A DNA stretch of 59,850 bases from Polaromonas sp. Its GTDB lineage: Bacteria; Pseudomonadota; Gammaproteobacteria; Burkholderiales; Burkholderiaceae_C. Position numbers and translations under genes: made by a program. This document shows, in pieces, positions 1-9,290 of the stretch. Position 1 is the stretch's first letter; each line of letters opens with the position of its first letter. The stretch covers positions 1 to 59,850 of the forward strand of contig JANYGP010000084.1 in assembly GCA_025362315.1 (NCBI GenBank), given 5' to 3'. The notes below the pieces were generated by a model. It was not told the origin of the DNA. It did not search any database and saw only the letters and a list, made by a program, of their open reading frames with translations.

Positions 1-155
1 CTGCCATTGGCCCGGTAGAACCGGGTCTGCCAATACTTAAAACCAGAGGGTGTGATCCGAAGGTATAACTGGCCACCACAGCCAATGCGGTAATCGCGGG
101 TACGCGGCTTGGCATTGCGCAGTTGGCGGTCAGTGGCGAAAGCTAATTTGGGCAT
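1..155 (-). CDS. Tyrosine-type integrase, N-terminus only (runs off window)
   Basis: Reading the minus strand from the ATG at 155 gives an open frame that runs off the left edge. It begins MPKLAFATDRQLRNAK and continues through IGCGGQLYLRITPSG and KYWQTRFY. This is the arm-DNA-binding (DUF4102-type) domain that opens P4-like phage or island integrases; the catalytic R-H-R-Y domain would lie outside the window. The family inserts and excises mobile islands by site-specific recombination. Its position beside decayed capsule genes, a second ruined integrase and an IS fits the edge of a genomic island. The domain is recognised from sequence alone; whether the whole gene is intact cannot be seen. 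Confidence 0.8.
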   Translation of the reverse strand, partial: MPKLAFATDRQLRNAKPRTRDYRIGCGGQLYLRITPSGFKYWQTRFYRANG

Positions 156-170
156 GGCGGAACGTTTGTA

Positions 171-207
171 GGTACCCACAAATGTACCCGCAAATGTACC
201 CACAAAG
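171..207. repeat. Three tandem 12-bp repeats upstream of the integrase start
   Basis: Three near-identical 12-mers (GTACCCACAAAT, GTACCCGCAAAT, GTACCCACAAAG) lie head to tail just upstream of the integrase start. Short direct repeats next to int genes are often arm-type integrase binding sites or part of the attachment region. That role is inferred here. Confidence 0.6.
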
Positions 208-230
208 GCCAAAGTCAGAGATGAACTTTA

Positions 231-276
231 TTGAACGGGTTTGAACTACTTTATTATTTAATTCAATTAAATCAAT
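231..276. repeat. Left copy of two short sequences also found at 9,287-9,341 (possible island end)
   Basis: TTGAACGGGTTTGAACT at 231-247 matches 15 of 17 bases at 9,325-9,341, and CAATTAAATCAAT at 264-276 is exactly repeated at 9,287-9,299. The two blocks come in opposite order at the two sites, so this is not a simple duplicated att core. They bracket the accessory island, which is why they are recorded; the att interpretation is weak. The rest of 156-505 shows no gene. Confidence 0.25.
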
Positions 277-505
277 AGCTTACGGCGATAAAATGATCGG
301 AGATGAACTGGTCTGAATGGCGGGTATGGGGACGCCTCTTCCGCCAGTGACAGACCATATAATTTTCCAAGACCCCGGTGACTCTAAGTACCAGGGGTTT
401 TTCCATTGGAGAAAAGTTCATCCAGTTCCATAAAAGCTCATCACGATTCGTCAGAAGCCAGCTACTTTGGATGGTATGAGACGTAGCGCTGGAGGAACGG
501 GCACC

Positions 506-800
506 ATGTCCCTGACCGTCAAGCAATTTAAAAGCCTGAAGTCAAAGGCGAAACTTTACAAACTTTCTGACTCCCACGGTCTGTTTGTGACCGCTAGCGT
601 TTCGAAATCAAAGGTGTGACGCTGCAATTGCAAAAGCGACGAGAAACAACCCACCAAGTCCCCTGGCATGTATCCGGCTGTGTCACTTGCACATACCCGC
701 GCACTGCACTTTGATTTTCGCAGCGGTAAAAACAAAAATCGTGTCAGTACTTTCGCTGAAATTGCTGTTGTTTAGAACAAAAAAACAGGCCGTGCTTAAA
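506..800 (+). pseudogene. Decayed integrase (DUF4102-type) fragment
   Basis: A good ribosome binding site (GGAGGAA near 491) precedes the ATG at 506, and the frame MSLTVKQFKSLKSKAK, then YKLSDSHGLFVT, is a typical integrase arm-binding N-terminus. It stops at a TGA at 617-619 after 37 residues. Beyond it, other frames still resemble the family: GMYPAVSLAHTRALH near 666-710, then TFAEIA near 746-765. Several frameshifts and a stop therefore separate the pieces. No catalytic domain is recognisable, so this is a dead relic distinct from the integrase at the left edge and on the opposite strand. The exact 3' limit is uncertain. Confidence 0.65.
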
Positions 801-1309
801 GACGCAAAGCAGCTGCATCCCGAGCCAAGAGCCCAAGAACACGAGGCTCACAAAAACCACCGGACAGTACACTGCCCCCCGGGGTACCCACACGGAGATT
901 CAGGCGAACCCCAGTTTTAAAATTAAACGCATTGAGCCCAAACCCGGCGGTCGCATGTCATTGCAACTGCACCACCCCCGCAACGAGCTCTGAATTGTGG
1001 CCAGCGGTATGACAAAAGTGGTTAGGGGCGAATAAGATTCGCTCGTTAAAACCAAAGAGTCCGCTTATGTTAAGGCGGGGTTTGATTGCGGCGGGCTTTG
1101 AGCACAGGCTTGAGAATCCCAGCACGTTATAGCTGCCAGCGCTCAAAATGCAATGCGGCGATTGCTACGATAAAGGCGGTATTGTGCGCTTTGAGAACGT
1201 CTACTGCCGAGTCTAGATTACCTGTTGAGCACAATTTAAGAATACTCCCTGCAAATTCAGTCAGACCGCAATCTAGACTCTAACGCCAGCATATAGAGTA
1301 GGGCCTCAA
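801..1309. other. Stretch without a recognisable gene
   Basis: About 500 bases between the integrase relic and the kpsE pseudogene. Several short open frames occur on both strands but none resembles a known protein or has a convincing start. The only structured feature is a partial copy of the dispersed element at 1,126-1,150. It is probably eroded coding DNA. Confidence 0.5.
1126..1150 (+). repeat. Dispersed ~55-bp element, partial copy
   Basis: TTATAGCTGCCAGCGCTC matches the conserved core (ATAGCTGC followed by a GCGC block) of the element found at eleven other sites. The flanking GCTAT and the 3' tail are not clear, so this is at best a remnant. Confidence 0.4.
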
Positions 1310-2402
1310 AAGACGCTTCGCAAGCGTTAACCGCCTTTTTTGTTCACGGGAGCGCTGCACTCAATAATGACCTCGGTGTATTTTGGCGTCATCGCGTCTG
1401 ATGTTTTTTTTTCTGAAAGCCGCATTGTGTTGCGTAGCCCACAGCGCCAAGCAGCCTCGGGGTTGGGTACATTCTTGCAGGGTGCAGTTTTGATTCGCTC
1501 ACAGGATGATACTTTCAGCGTGCATGATTTCATGCTGTCCAGAGATGCCCTGAAACGCTCAATGAAAAACTTGCATTAAGCAAGTCCTTCGGCTGTTTTA
1601 GATACCGTTCCTTTGGGTCGCTTCGCCGCGTTGGGTGTCAATGAAAACTTTCAAGCACTGCACCGCTTTTATCAAAAGCGCGTAGTCATAGAAACCGATT
1701 CAGCATCTGCTGTTTCAGCGCTTAAAGTTAGGGCGTACAACGCTGAAGATACATACCGCATTAATGCCATGTTCTTGGAAATGGGTGAAAGCCTGATCAA
1801 CCAACTTGACGAGCGCTGGCGGCAAGACATGATCCGTTTTGCAGCGTCCGAGGTAAAAATTGTAGAGAAAAAACCAAGGCAGCAGCGTTGGCGCTTTCCG
1901 GTTATCGCAATGAAAAAGCAGTGTTTGACCCAGAAAGCCAATCAGCCATTCAATTGCAATTGGTCTCAATGCTGGAAGACGAGCTGATTGCCACCAAGAA
2001 TCAACTTGACCAAGTGCGAACCTTCACCCCACAAAACCCCCAGATTCCTGCCCCTTGTAAAACTCGCCAGCACACTGCAGAAAGAAATGGATGCGCAAAC
2101 AGCGAAGGTTGCCGGCGGAAGCACGTCACTCACAAATAAAGCCGCTGGTTTCGAGCGGCTGCCACTTGACCGCACGTTTGCTGACAAACAATTAGGGACT
2201 GCTTTCTCATCCTTAGAACAGGCTCGCAACGACGCACCACGCAAACAGCTGTACTTGGAGCGCATTGTTCAACCCAACAGGCCAGACGTAGCGGTCCAGC
2301 CGCGCCGCATGCGGCCAAATTTGGCCACCATTTTTGCTCGGTTTGATCTGTCGGGGTGTTTTAACCATCCTGATGGCGGGCGTGCGCGAACACAAGGATT
2401 AA
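1310..2402 (+). pseudogene. kpsE: Capsule polysaccharide export inner-membrane protein, frameshifted
   Basis: Consecutive pieces in different frames line up with the KpsE/CtrB/BexC polysaccharide co-polymerase family. They include YFGVIASDVFFSESR and SPQRQAASGLG near 1,370-1,460, SVHDFMLSRDALKR near 1,516-1,557, EALH-like text then FYQKRVVIETDSAS near 1,650-1,705, SGYRNEKAVFDPESQSA near 1,893-1,945, and KQLYLERIVQPNRPDVAV near 2,240-2,295. The end in a third frame is GVREHKD, with a stop at 2,400-2,402. At least three or four frame changes break the reading, so no full protein can be made. In the family this protein bridges the ABC exporter and the outer-membrane capsule channel. It is followed 10 bases later by the kpsM relic, the normal order of a capsule export operon. 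Confidence 0.85.
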
Positions 2403-2412
2403 GCCTATTTTT

Positions 2413-3207
2413 ATGAGCATTCCAAACACATCATTGCTTCGCTCTTTCGCTAAACAGCTACGGGTAACGAGTACTTTGATAATGCGTGAAGTTATCACCC
2501 GCTATGGGCGTCACAACAATGCGTTTCTTTGGTTAATTTTGGAGCCGATTTAATTTACGTTGGGCGTGACGACGCTTTGGGCTTTTATCAAAGCCACGCT
2601 TGGCACCAGTCTGCCCATCACTGCATTTGCAATCACCGGATATTCCTCGATTTTGTTATGGCGCAATTGCTCCAATCGTGTTGTAAAGGCAATTGAAGCA
2701 GATAACAGTCTGATGTACCACCAGAATGTATGCGTCATTTATCTCCTTTGTGCACGGCTTATTCTGGAAATCGCCGACGCTACTGTTTCAATAATCGTGT
2801 TAACGATCATGTTCAGTGCCATAGAATGGAGGAGCATGCCTGCCGATATTCTCACGGTAACGATCGGCTGGATACTTTTAGCCTGGTTTGCTTTTGCGCT
2901 GAGTTTGGTAGTGGGTGCGGCATCGGAACGTTATGAACTCGTTGAGCAGGTTTGGCATATCCTCACATATCTAATGTTTCAACTTTCTGACGCCGCATTT
3001 ATGGTTGATTGGTTATCCAAAGTAGCTCAAGAATATATTTTGTGGGTGCACATGGTGCATGCCACAGAAATGATCCGGCACGGCAACTTTGGGTCAGCAG
3101 TGCGCACCAATGAAGATCCTGTTTATTTGATTTTGTTCAACTCAGTGTTAACTTTGATTGGGCTTACCCTGGTCAAGGAAACCGGACGAAGGGTTGAACC
3201 CGAATGA
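2413..3207 (+). pseudogene. kpsM: Capsule polysaccharide ABC transporter permease with an internal stop
   Basis: From the ATG at 2,413 the frame reads MSIPNTSLLRSFAKQLRV, then MREVITRYGRHN, as in KpsM/CtrC/BexB permeases. A TAA at 2,551-2,553 then falls where the family has a hydrophobic residue (LEPI-stop-FTLGVTTLW). The same frame stays open after the stop for about 217 more residues with several hydrophobic segments and ends at 3,207. This is therefore a single nonsense mutation in an otherwise readable 264-codon gene. The permease forms the membrane channel of the group 2/3 capsule exporter. It overlaps kpsT by ATGA. Read-through or internal re-initiation near 2,560 is conceivable but would lose the N-terminus. 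Confidence 0.85.
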
Positions 3208-3866
3208 TCACGCTTAACAACGTCAGCAAGATCTATGACCCACGCCAAGACGCGCGCACTGTACTTGACGGAATTAATCTGAATATTACTAAGGGCGGTA
3301 AACTCGGGATTTTGGGCCGCAATGGTGCAGGTAAATCCACGTTCATCCGCCTGATCTGCGGCGCCGAGCTGCCAACAAGTGGACATATTCACAGAGGCAT
3401 TAGCATTATTAGTATTTCCTGGCGATTGGCCTTTGGAGGTGCGTTTCAAGGCAGCCTCAGTGGACTGTACAAACTCCGAGTTATCTGTCGGTTGTACGGC
3501 GCTCCTATTGAGCCGGCTATTTATTTTGTAGAAGATTTTTCAGAACAGGGAAGTTATTTGCGCGAACCCGTCAAAAAATACTCTTCAGGTATGCGCGAAC
3601 GATTAGCTTTTGCCATTTCTATTGCTGTCGAGTTTGACTGCTTTCTCATCAATGAAATCGTGTCAGTCGGTGACAGTCGATTTCATGAAAAGTGCCATGT
3701 AGAGCTTTTAGAAAGACGTAACGACAGAGCAATGATTGTTGTCTCTCATCACGCTTACTATATTCGGGCTCACTGCCAACACGCTTGTGTACTTGCAGCA
3801 GGGAAACTTTACAGTTTCGAACTTGTCGAAGATGCCTATACTTTTTACCAGATGCATGCGGTGTAA
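3204..3866 (+). CDS. kpsT: Capsule polysaccharide ABC transporter ATPase, Walker B altered
   Basis: The 220-residue open frame is the nucleotide-binding subunit of the KpsMT-type capsule exporter. It has Walker [10 protein letters not shown] at residues 38-46, a Q-loop glutamine at about 82 (GGAFQGSL), the family's unusual signature YSSGMRERL at 126-134, and an H-loop SHH at 181-183. Walker B should read FLIDE but is FLINE, with Asn150 replacing the magnesium-coordinating aspartate; hydrolysis would be expected to suffer. The gene starts in an ATGA overlap with the broken kpsM and its other partner kpsE is also dead, so the protein is probably non-functional and under relaxed selection. The family is certain; inactivity is inferred. 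Confidence 0.85.
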   Translation: MITLNNVSKIYDPRQDARTVLDGINLNITKGGKLGILGRNGAGKSTFIRLICGAELPTSGHIHRGISIISISWRLAFGGAFQGSLSGLYKLRVICRLYGAPIEPAIYFVEDFSEQGSYLREPVKKYSSGMRERLAFAISIAVEFDCFLINEIVSVGDSRFHEKCHVELLERRNDRAMIVVSHHAYYIRAHCQHACVLAAGKLYSFELVEDAYTFYQMHAV

Positions 3867-3910
3867 TTAAAATTAGAAGTAACTGGTTGCAAAGCAATAG
3901 AAAGAAATTA

Positions 3911-4978
3911 ATGATTTTTGTAACAGGCGGGGCTGGCTTTATTGGGTCAAATTTTGTCCTTGATTGGTTAAGCCAATCTAGCGAACAGGTATTGAATCTC
4001 GACAAACTCACTTATGCAGGTAATCTTCAAAATCTTGCATCGCTTGACGGTAACTCCAGCCATATTTTTACCTGTGGCGACATCGGTGATAGTGCGCTGG
4101 TGTCCTCGCTGTTACGTGAACACCAACCACGCGCAGTGCTTAACTTTGCGGCCGAAAGTCATGTAGACCGTTCGATTGATGGGCCAGAAGATTTTGTTCA
4201 AACCAATATCGTTGGAACCTTCCGCTTGCTGGAGGAAGTGCGCTCTTACTGGAACCAGCTTGAAGGCAGCCCAAAGCAGGATTTCCGGTTTCTGCATATA
4301 TCCACTGACGAGGTGTATGGCTCCTTGAGCAAGGATGACCCTGCTTTCATGGAAACCCATCGGTACGAGCCCAACAGCCCCTATTCAGCAAGCAAGGCCG
4401 CTAGCGACCATATGGTGCGTGCCTACCACCAGACCTATGGTCTGCCGGTACTGACGACCAACTGCAGCAACAACTATGGGCCTTACCATTTCCCCGAAAA
4501 GCTCATCCCGCTGACGATCGTCAACGCCCTGGCCAGCAAGCTCCTGCCGGTTTATGGAGACGGCCAGCAAGTGCGTGACTGGCTCTACGTTAATGACCAC
4601 TGCAGCGCCATCCGCCGCGTGCTTGAAGCCGGCAAGACTGGTGAGGTGTACAACGTGGGCGGCTGGAACGAAAAAACCAACCTCATCATTGTTCACTCAG
4701 TATGCGCATTGCTGAATGAACTGCAACCACGCGCAGATGGAAAAGACTACAACGAACAAATTACGTACGTCAAAGACCGCCTCGGCCACGACCGTCGCTA
4801 CGCCATTGACGCCAGCAAAATTGAACGTGAGCTGGGCTGGAAGCCCGCAGAGACTTTTGAGACGGGCATCCGCAAGACAGTCGAGTGGTACCTATGCAAC
4901 CTCGATTGGGTAGCCCACGTGCAAAGTGGCGCTTACCGCGACTGGGTGCAAAACCACTATGCAGGTAATGCGCAATGA
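3911..4978 (+). CDS. rfbB: dTDP-glucose 4,6-dehydratase
   Basis: Converts dTDP-glucose to dTDP-4-keto-6-deoxyglucose, the second step of dTDP-L-rhamnose synthesis, in the cytoplasm. The 355-residue frame has the Rossmann glycine motif GGAGFIG at residues 6-12, the catalytic Thr-Asp-Glu at 132-134 within STDEVYGS, the YSASK motif at 158-162, and the typical [18 protein letters not shown] stretch. The start at 3,911 was chosen because the family begins directly with the nucleotide-binding strand (MIFVTGGAG); the frame is open further upstream but there resembles nothing. It overlaps rfbD by four bases (ATGA). Length is normal and no damage is visible, unlike the neighbouring capsule genes. Confidence 0.95.
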   Translation: MIFVTGGAGFIGSNFVLDWLSQSSEQVLNLDKLTYAGNLQNLASLDGNSSHIFTCGDIGDSALVSSLLREHQPRAVLNFAAESHVDRSIDGPEDFVQTNIVGTFRLLEEVRSYWNQLEGSPKQDFRFLHISTDEVYGSLSKDDPAFMETHRYEPNSPYSASKAASDHMVRAYHQTYGLPVLTTNCSNNYGPYHFPEKLIPLTIVNALASKLLPVYGDGQQVRDWLYVNDHCSAIRRVLEAGKTGEVYNVGGWNEKTNLIIVHSVCALLNELQPRADGKDYNEQITYVKDRLGHDRRYAIDASKIERELGWKPAETFETGIRKTVEWYLCNLDWVAHVQSGAYRDWVQNHYAGNAQ

Positions 4979-5877
4979 AGCCGCCACTAAAGGTTTTGTT
5001 ATTTGGCATGGGCGGGCAAGTAGGCTGGGAACTTCAGCGCAGCCTGAGTCTTTTGGGTCAATTGATAGCGCTTGACTTTGACAGCGCAGATTGTTGCGGC
5101 GACTTCACCAATCTGCAAGGCTTGGCCGCGACAGTGCAACGCGTGCGCCCCGACGTTATCGTCAATGCAGCCGCTCACAACGCTGTAGACAAGGCCGAGA
5201 GCGAGCCCGAGCTGGCCCACACCATCAATGCATTGGCCCCCGGTGTACTGGCGCATGAGGCGGCCAAGCTCAGCGCCCTGCTGGTGCACTACAGCACAGA
5301 CTATGTGTTCGACGGCAGCGGCAGCCGCCCTTGGATTGAGGCCGATACACCGTCGCCGCTCAGCGTCTACGGCCAGACCAAGCTTCTAGGCGAGCAACTG
5401 ATTCAGGTGGCCTGCCCCCATCACCTGATTTTTCGCACCAGTTGGGTCTATGCAGCACGCGGCAGCAATTTCGCCAAAACCATGCTGCGCCTGGCGCAAG
5501 AGCGCGAACGCCTGACCGTGATTGACGACCAGTTTGGCGCACCTACCGGTGCCGACTTGCTGGCCGACGTAACGGCGCACGCTATTCGCCAAGTGCTGCT
5601 GCACCCCGCTGACGCAGGGTTGTACCACCTGGTGGCAGGCGGCGAAACCAGCTGGTATGGGTATGCAAAACACGTAATAGCCCACGTAGAACGTGCGCAT
5701 ACAGCTATTGAAATAGTAGCAAAAACAGTGGGTCCTGTGCCCACCAGCGCCTTCCCCACCCCTGCCAAGCGTCCACATAACTCGCGGCTCGACACCACCA
5801 AACTTAAAGCCACCTTCGGTTTGAGCCTGCCCAAGTGGCAGCAAGGTGTTGAACGCATGCTTAACGAAATTATTTAA
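4975..5877 (+). CDS. rfbD: dTDP-4-dehydrorhamnose reductase
   Basis: Catalyses the last, NAD(P)H-dependent step to dTDP-L-rhamnose. The 300-residue protein has the N-terminal [10 protein letters not shown] nucleotide-binding loop, [13 protein letters not shown], the [10 protein letters not shown] catalytic segment, the YGQTKLLGE YxxxK motif, and the C-terminal [17 protein letters not shown] signature. It is translationally coupled to rfbB (ATGA) and sits 15 bases before rfbA. Just before the PTSAFPTP motif the segment [15 protein letters not shown] is encoded by a copy of the dispersed element (5,661-5,720, antisense). The frame is preserved, so the protein probably tolerates it. Function is otherwise unambiguous. 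Confidence 0.93.
   Translation: MKPPLKVLLFGMGGQVGWELQRSLSLLGQLIALDFDSADCCGDFTNLQGLAATVQRVRPDVIVNAAAHNAVDKAESEPELAHTINALAPGVLAHEAAKLSALLVHYSTDYVFDGSGSRPWIEADTPSPLSVYGQTKLLGEQLIQVACPHHLIFRTSWVYAARGSNFAKTMLRLAQERERLTVIDDQFGAPTGADLLADVTAHAIRQVLLHPADAGLYHLVAGGETSWYGYAKHVIAHVERAHTAIEIVAKTVGPVPTSAFPTPAKRPHNSRLDTTKLKATFGLSLPKWQQGVERMLNEII
5661..5720 (-). repeat. Dispersed ~55-bp element inside rfbD
   Basis: On the minus strand this reads GCTAC, then CAATAGCTGTATGCGCAC, then an arm ending GTGGGCTATTACG. It matches the other copies. It lies antisense to rfbD and its rfbD-strand translation [12 protein letters not shown] parallels the peptides encoded by the copies in guaA, the EamA transporter and denD. 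Confidence 0.7.
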
Positions 5878-5892
5878 CCTTAAGGAACAACC

Positions 5893-6749
5893 ATGACCCA
5901 ACGCAAAGGCATCATTCTTGCTGGTGGATCTGGCACCCGCCTCCACCCAGCAACACTGTCCATCAGCAAACATCTGCTGCCGGTGTATGACAAGCCCATG
6001 ATCTATTACCCACTGAGTACGCTCATGTTGGCGGGCATACGAGACGTGTTGATCATCAGCAAGATGCAAGACACGCCACGCTTTGAGCAACTGTTGGGTG
6101 ACGGCAGTCAATGGGGTATGAATCTGCAATATGCCGTGCAACCGAAACCATATGGCCTGGCTTAAGCTTTCGTTATTGGCGAGCAATTTTTAGAGAGGCG
6201 CCAAGTTCGCTGGTGTTGGGTGACAACATCTTTTACGGCCACGATTTTGCACACCTGATGGCAGACGCCGAAACCAAAACGCACGGTGCAACTGTCTTCG
6301 TCCACCATGTACGCGACCCTGAGCGTTATGGCGGGGTCGCTTTTGACATTGGAAGCAAGGCCATCAGTATTGAAGAAAAACCGTTCCAACCAAAAAGCAA
6401 CTGCGCAGCGACCGGCCTTTACTTCTATGACAGTCAGGTGGTAGAAATTGCCAAGTCCATCACGCCGAGCGCCCGTGGTGGGCTTGAAATTACCACCATC
6501 AATGAGGTGTATTTAAAACAAGGTAAGTTGAATGTGCAAATCATGCGGTGCGGCTACGCCGGGCTTGACACTGACACCCACGACAGCCTGCTGAAAGCAA
6601 GCGCCTTTATCGCGACGCTGGTGCACCACCACGGACTGAAAGTAGCTTGCCCGGAAGAAATCGCTTGGCGCAACGGCTTCATCACCGGCAATCAGTTCGA
6701 GCAACTCGCGCAGCCGTTTAAGAAAAACGGCTGCGGCCAATATATGTGA
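5893..6749 (+). pseudogene. rfbA: Glucose-1-phosphate thymidylyltransferase, stop plus frameshift
   Basis: The N-terminus [19 protein letters not shown] is the classic nucleotidyltransferase start, followed by [24 protein letters not shown] at 6,163-6,165 interrupts the sequence where the family has a glutamine codon (GLA-stop-AFVIGEQFL). About 25 bases later the frame shifts, after FLE near 6,190-6,200, into the frame carrying SSLVLGDNIFYGHDF, then GGLEITTINEVYL and the C-terminal KNGCGQYM. Two independent lesions make this a true pseudogene rather than one sequencing slip. The enzyme would make dTDP-glucose for RfbB, so the rhamnose pathway needs another rfbA elsewhere or is dead. It is followed after 26 bases by rfbC. 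Confidence 0.9.
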
Positions 6750-6775
6750 CGCCTAGTGAAAGAGGAATTCTGCCC

Positions 6776-7321
6776 ATGAAGGCAACGCCCACCAACATCC
6801 CCGACGTCCTCGTCATCGAACCCGATGTGTTCGGCGACGCCCGCGGCTTCTTTTTCGAAAGCTTTAACCAAAATGCCTTTAACAAAGCAGTTGGCCTGGA
6901 CGTGAACTTTGTGCAGGACAACCACAGCCACAGCGCCAAGGGCGTGCTGCGTGGCCTGCACTACCAGTTGCAGCAGCCCCAGGGTAAGCTGGTGCGTGTG
7001 ATTCGCGGCGCCGTGTTCGACGTGGCGGTGGATATTCGCAAGAGCTCGCCAACCTTCGGGAAATGGACGGGAATCGAACTGAGTGAGGAAAACCGAAGGC
7101 AGCTTTGGGTGCCGGCAGGTTTTGCTCATGGATTCATTGTGGTCAGCGAAACAGCCGATTTTCTTTACAAAACCACCGAATACTACGCACCGCAAAATGA
7201 GCGTTGCATTGCGTGGGACGATCATGCACTTTCTATTAGATGGCCTGCAGGTGTCGAGCCTCAGCTGTCGACAAAGGACCAGGCTGGCTTGGGTCTCGCG
7301 CAAGCTGAAGTATTCGCCTGA
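6776..7321 (+). CDS. rfbC: dTDP-4-dehydrorhamnose 3,5-epimerase
   Basis: Epimerises dTDP-4-keto-6-deoxyglucose at C3 and C5. The 181-residue protein has the family's GDARGFFFESFNQ opening, QDNHSHSAKGVLRGLHYQ with the catalytic His region, and VPAGFAHGF. The start at 6,776 (MKATPTNIPDV) is preferred because AGAGGAA lies at a proper distance upstream; the frame is open to 6,746 but that would overlap the rfbA stop and lack a ribosome binding site. The gene is complete and of normal length, although its partner rfbA is broken. Confidence 0.94.
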   Translation: MKATPTNIPDVLVIEPDVFGDARGFFFESFNQNAFNKAVGLDVNFVQDNHSHSAKGVLRGLHYQLQQPQGKLVRVIRGAVFDVAVDIRKSSPTFGKWTGIELSEENRRQLWVPAGFAHGFIVVSETADFLYKTTEYYAPQNERCIAWDDHALSIRWPAGVEPQLSTKDQAGLGLAQAEVFA

Positions 7322-7337
7322 ATCCATAACCTCTTTG

Positions 7338-7870
7338 CCGACGCTTGAACACAATTATTCTGACCATCAGGAAAAGGCATCAGACAAGTGGATGATCTAG
7401 CTCGCGGAATATAAACTTCTTCCTATTTCGTAATGGGATCACGCAATCGTGCTGGCTGAGATCGGCGTTCAAAATGGCGGATCATTGAAGATTTGGGCAA
7501 GGTACCTGCCTTGTGCCTGCCCGATTATCGGATACGAAATCAATGAAGCGCATCGCCGGCTCCATTTCGATAACCTTCAATTTTTATTGTTCATCGGTGA
7601 CGCTAACAATGATGTTACGCAATCAGTAATTTCCAGTGCGCAATGATTGGGGATCGACAATTACAACGGTTGGCAGCAGCCGGGTAATATGTTCAGATCA
7701 TTTGCTCTTTGGTTCCCCCACGTTGCGGACGGAAGAATGTACGTAGCGAAAGATTTGCACTGCAGCTGTTGGAGCGAATTCGTCGGTGAACTCATCATGC
7801 GACTTCTGCAATTGCGTCTTTCAAAACGCTTGCCGATGTCATCAACCAGGAGCATTGAGGCATTGTGGAC
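7338..7870 (+). pseudogene. Class I SAM-dependent methyltransferase relic
   Basis: Three pieces in changing frames resemble methyltransferases common in polysaccharide clusters. They are an N-terminal EKASDKW segment near 7,370, LAEIGVQNGGSLKIWARYL (SAM-binding motif I) near 7,450-7,507, and a region with SFALWFPHVADGRMYVAKDLHCSCWSEF near 7,695-7,783. A further frame gives KTLADVINQEH near 7,823-7,855. Stops at 7,398-7,400 and 7,644-7,646 plus at least one frameshift separate them. The gene cannot yield a protein. It lies downstream of rfbC in the same orientation, so it was probably part of the same polysaccharide cluster. The family assignment is by motif memory and moderately sure. From 7,870 to 8,040 nothing is recognisable. 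Confidence 0.6.
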
Positions 7871-8039
7871 TTGCCTCGTTTTCACGGACGGTTTAAAAAT
7901 TCTTGACGTCTTGTGTTTTGCAATTAAATTGACATGGTGGTCGTGTTCAGTTGATGTCTCAGTTTGTGCAGGCTCTGAGTTATTGACACAGTTTGCTGGT
8001 TTATGTGTTTTCGCATCTTCTTTGTTTTGTACATTCATC

Positions 8040-9290
8040 CTTTAGAAGTTAATCGGTGAAATCTGCCCCAGACTTGAATGACGCCTGTGCGGGTTGTACC
8101 GGGCTTCAATCCAGGTAAAGATCGCCTAGCGCGTCTCGGTGTGCGTCTTCCGAACGCGCCGATCAATGAGGTCTCATCCCAGCATTACAAAGAAACTCTC
8201 CGCCACGGCTTTATCATACGTATCGTCCACTGTTCACATGCTGGGGCGCACACCCATTTCCTTGCAGCGTTTGCCAAACGCCAAAGGCCCCCTGGCTGCC
8301 CTGGTCTGAGTGGTGAATCACCGATTCGGGCTTGCGTGTGAGCAACGCCATCGTCATTGCAGCAATCACCAAATCAGCCTTCATATTCACTCCAAACGCC
8401 CAGCCCACCAGCTTGCGGCTAAAGACGTCGATGACTACCGTCCGATACAGGAAACCCGCCCTGGTTGGCACGTAGGTCATGTCGGCCACCCAACGCTGGT
8501 TGACATCCGTGGCGATAAGCTGACGCTTGACCGAATCCGGTGCTGGCCCTTTGCGCTTGTCACGGGTGGTGATGACCACATAGCTGCCCCTGCGCCTGAC
8601 CCCGCGTATGCCGGTCAGCTACATAACGGTTGCAATGCGCTTGCGGCTTGCCACAGTGCCCTAATGGGCCAACTCCGCGCGGATGCGCGGCATGCCGTAA
8701 GTGGCATCGCGCTTGAGATGAACAGCTTCAATCTGCTCTAACAGCCCCACACTGGCAGATGACCGTTTTCTTGCCACGCGGCCATGCCAGTCGTTAAAAC
8801 TGCTTTGAGATATTTCAGGGCAATCGCACATGGAAGCCGCAGATAGTTCGGCCTAGCTGACTGCAATCAGCGTGTAGATGGCGTGGACATCTGATCGCTT
8901 CTTCCTGAAAACCAGGATCGCAAGCCTTGGCAAGAATACCTCGATCAAATTTGATTTGGCGGTTCCGTATGCCCTGCGCTGAATGCTCCGCACGTTCGCC
9001 GTCATGCAGCGCAGGTGGCAAACTGGCTAGCAACGGCGTACCCGCGCCGGCTATCCTGACCCTGCTCTGGATGCCGTTTTCATGGCACCCGAATTCTTTG
9101 GCCAACTCGCTTGGGCGACGACCGGAAGCCACCAGCTCGACCATTTGCTGGCAAAACTCTGGCGAATACGGTGGTTTGGGGTTGCGATTGCGATTGCGAT
9201 TGCGATTGCGGTTGCGGTTGCGGTTGTAACTCATCTGGACTCCTTCTTGAATTACCCATAAGGCGTCCGTCGAATCGGAGCAACTCCAAT
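8040..9290 (-). mobile_element. Degraded IS3-family insertion sequence
   Basis: On the minus strand an orfA relic starts at 9,234 (PPYSPEFCQQMVELV, SELAKEFGCHENG, an HTH of the IS3/IS911 type). An orfB relic runs from about 8,790 to 8,042. The orfB part keeps the integrase-core text QRWVADMTYVP and HHSDQGSQ within an open piece at 8,214-8,579, and its last residues RRHSSLGQISPI in another frame. Stops and frameshifts occur in both parts, so no active transposase remains. Terminal inverted repeats could not be identified, so the limits are approximate. The element follows the island's polysaccharide genes and precedes tadA. Confidence 0.8.
9182..9230 (-). repeat. Hexanucleotide tandem repeat in the IS orfA start
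   Basis: About eight consecutive hexamers of ATTGCG or GTTGCG (plus-strand reading) code on the minus strand for an alternating Asn-Arg run directly after MSY. Family members usually go from MSYN to KRPPY with at most one Asn-Arg pair, so the array is an expansion. Loss or gain of units would keep the frame. Confidence 0.85.

Noticed and set aside
272..526. 84-codon minus-strand frame upstream of the integrase relic
   Set aside because: No ribosome binding site, no homology, overlaps the start of a recognisable integrase fragment on the other strand.
5386..6186. 266-codon open frame opposite rfbD and rfbA
   Set aside because: Antisense shadow of recognised rhamnose genes with no family motif.
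1310..7870. Sequencing error as the cause of all broken genes in the first 8 kb
   Set aside because: Lesions include in-frame stops and shifts in at least five neighbouring genes plus a Walker B substitution, while later genes are clean; clustered decay is more likely, though reads should confirm.
9182..9230. Possible CRISPR-like array
   Set aside because: Contiguous hexamers without spacers; it is a coding microsatellite in a transposase.
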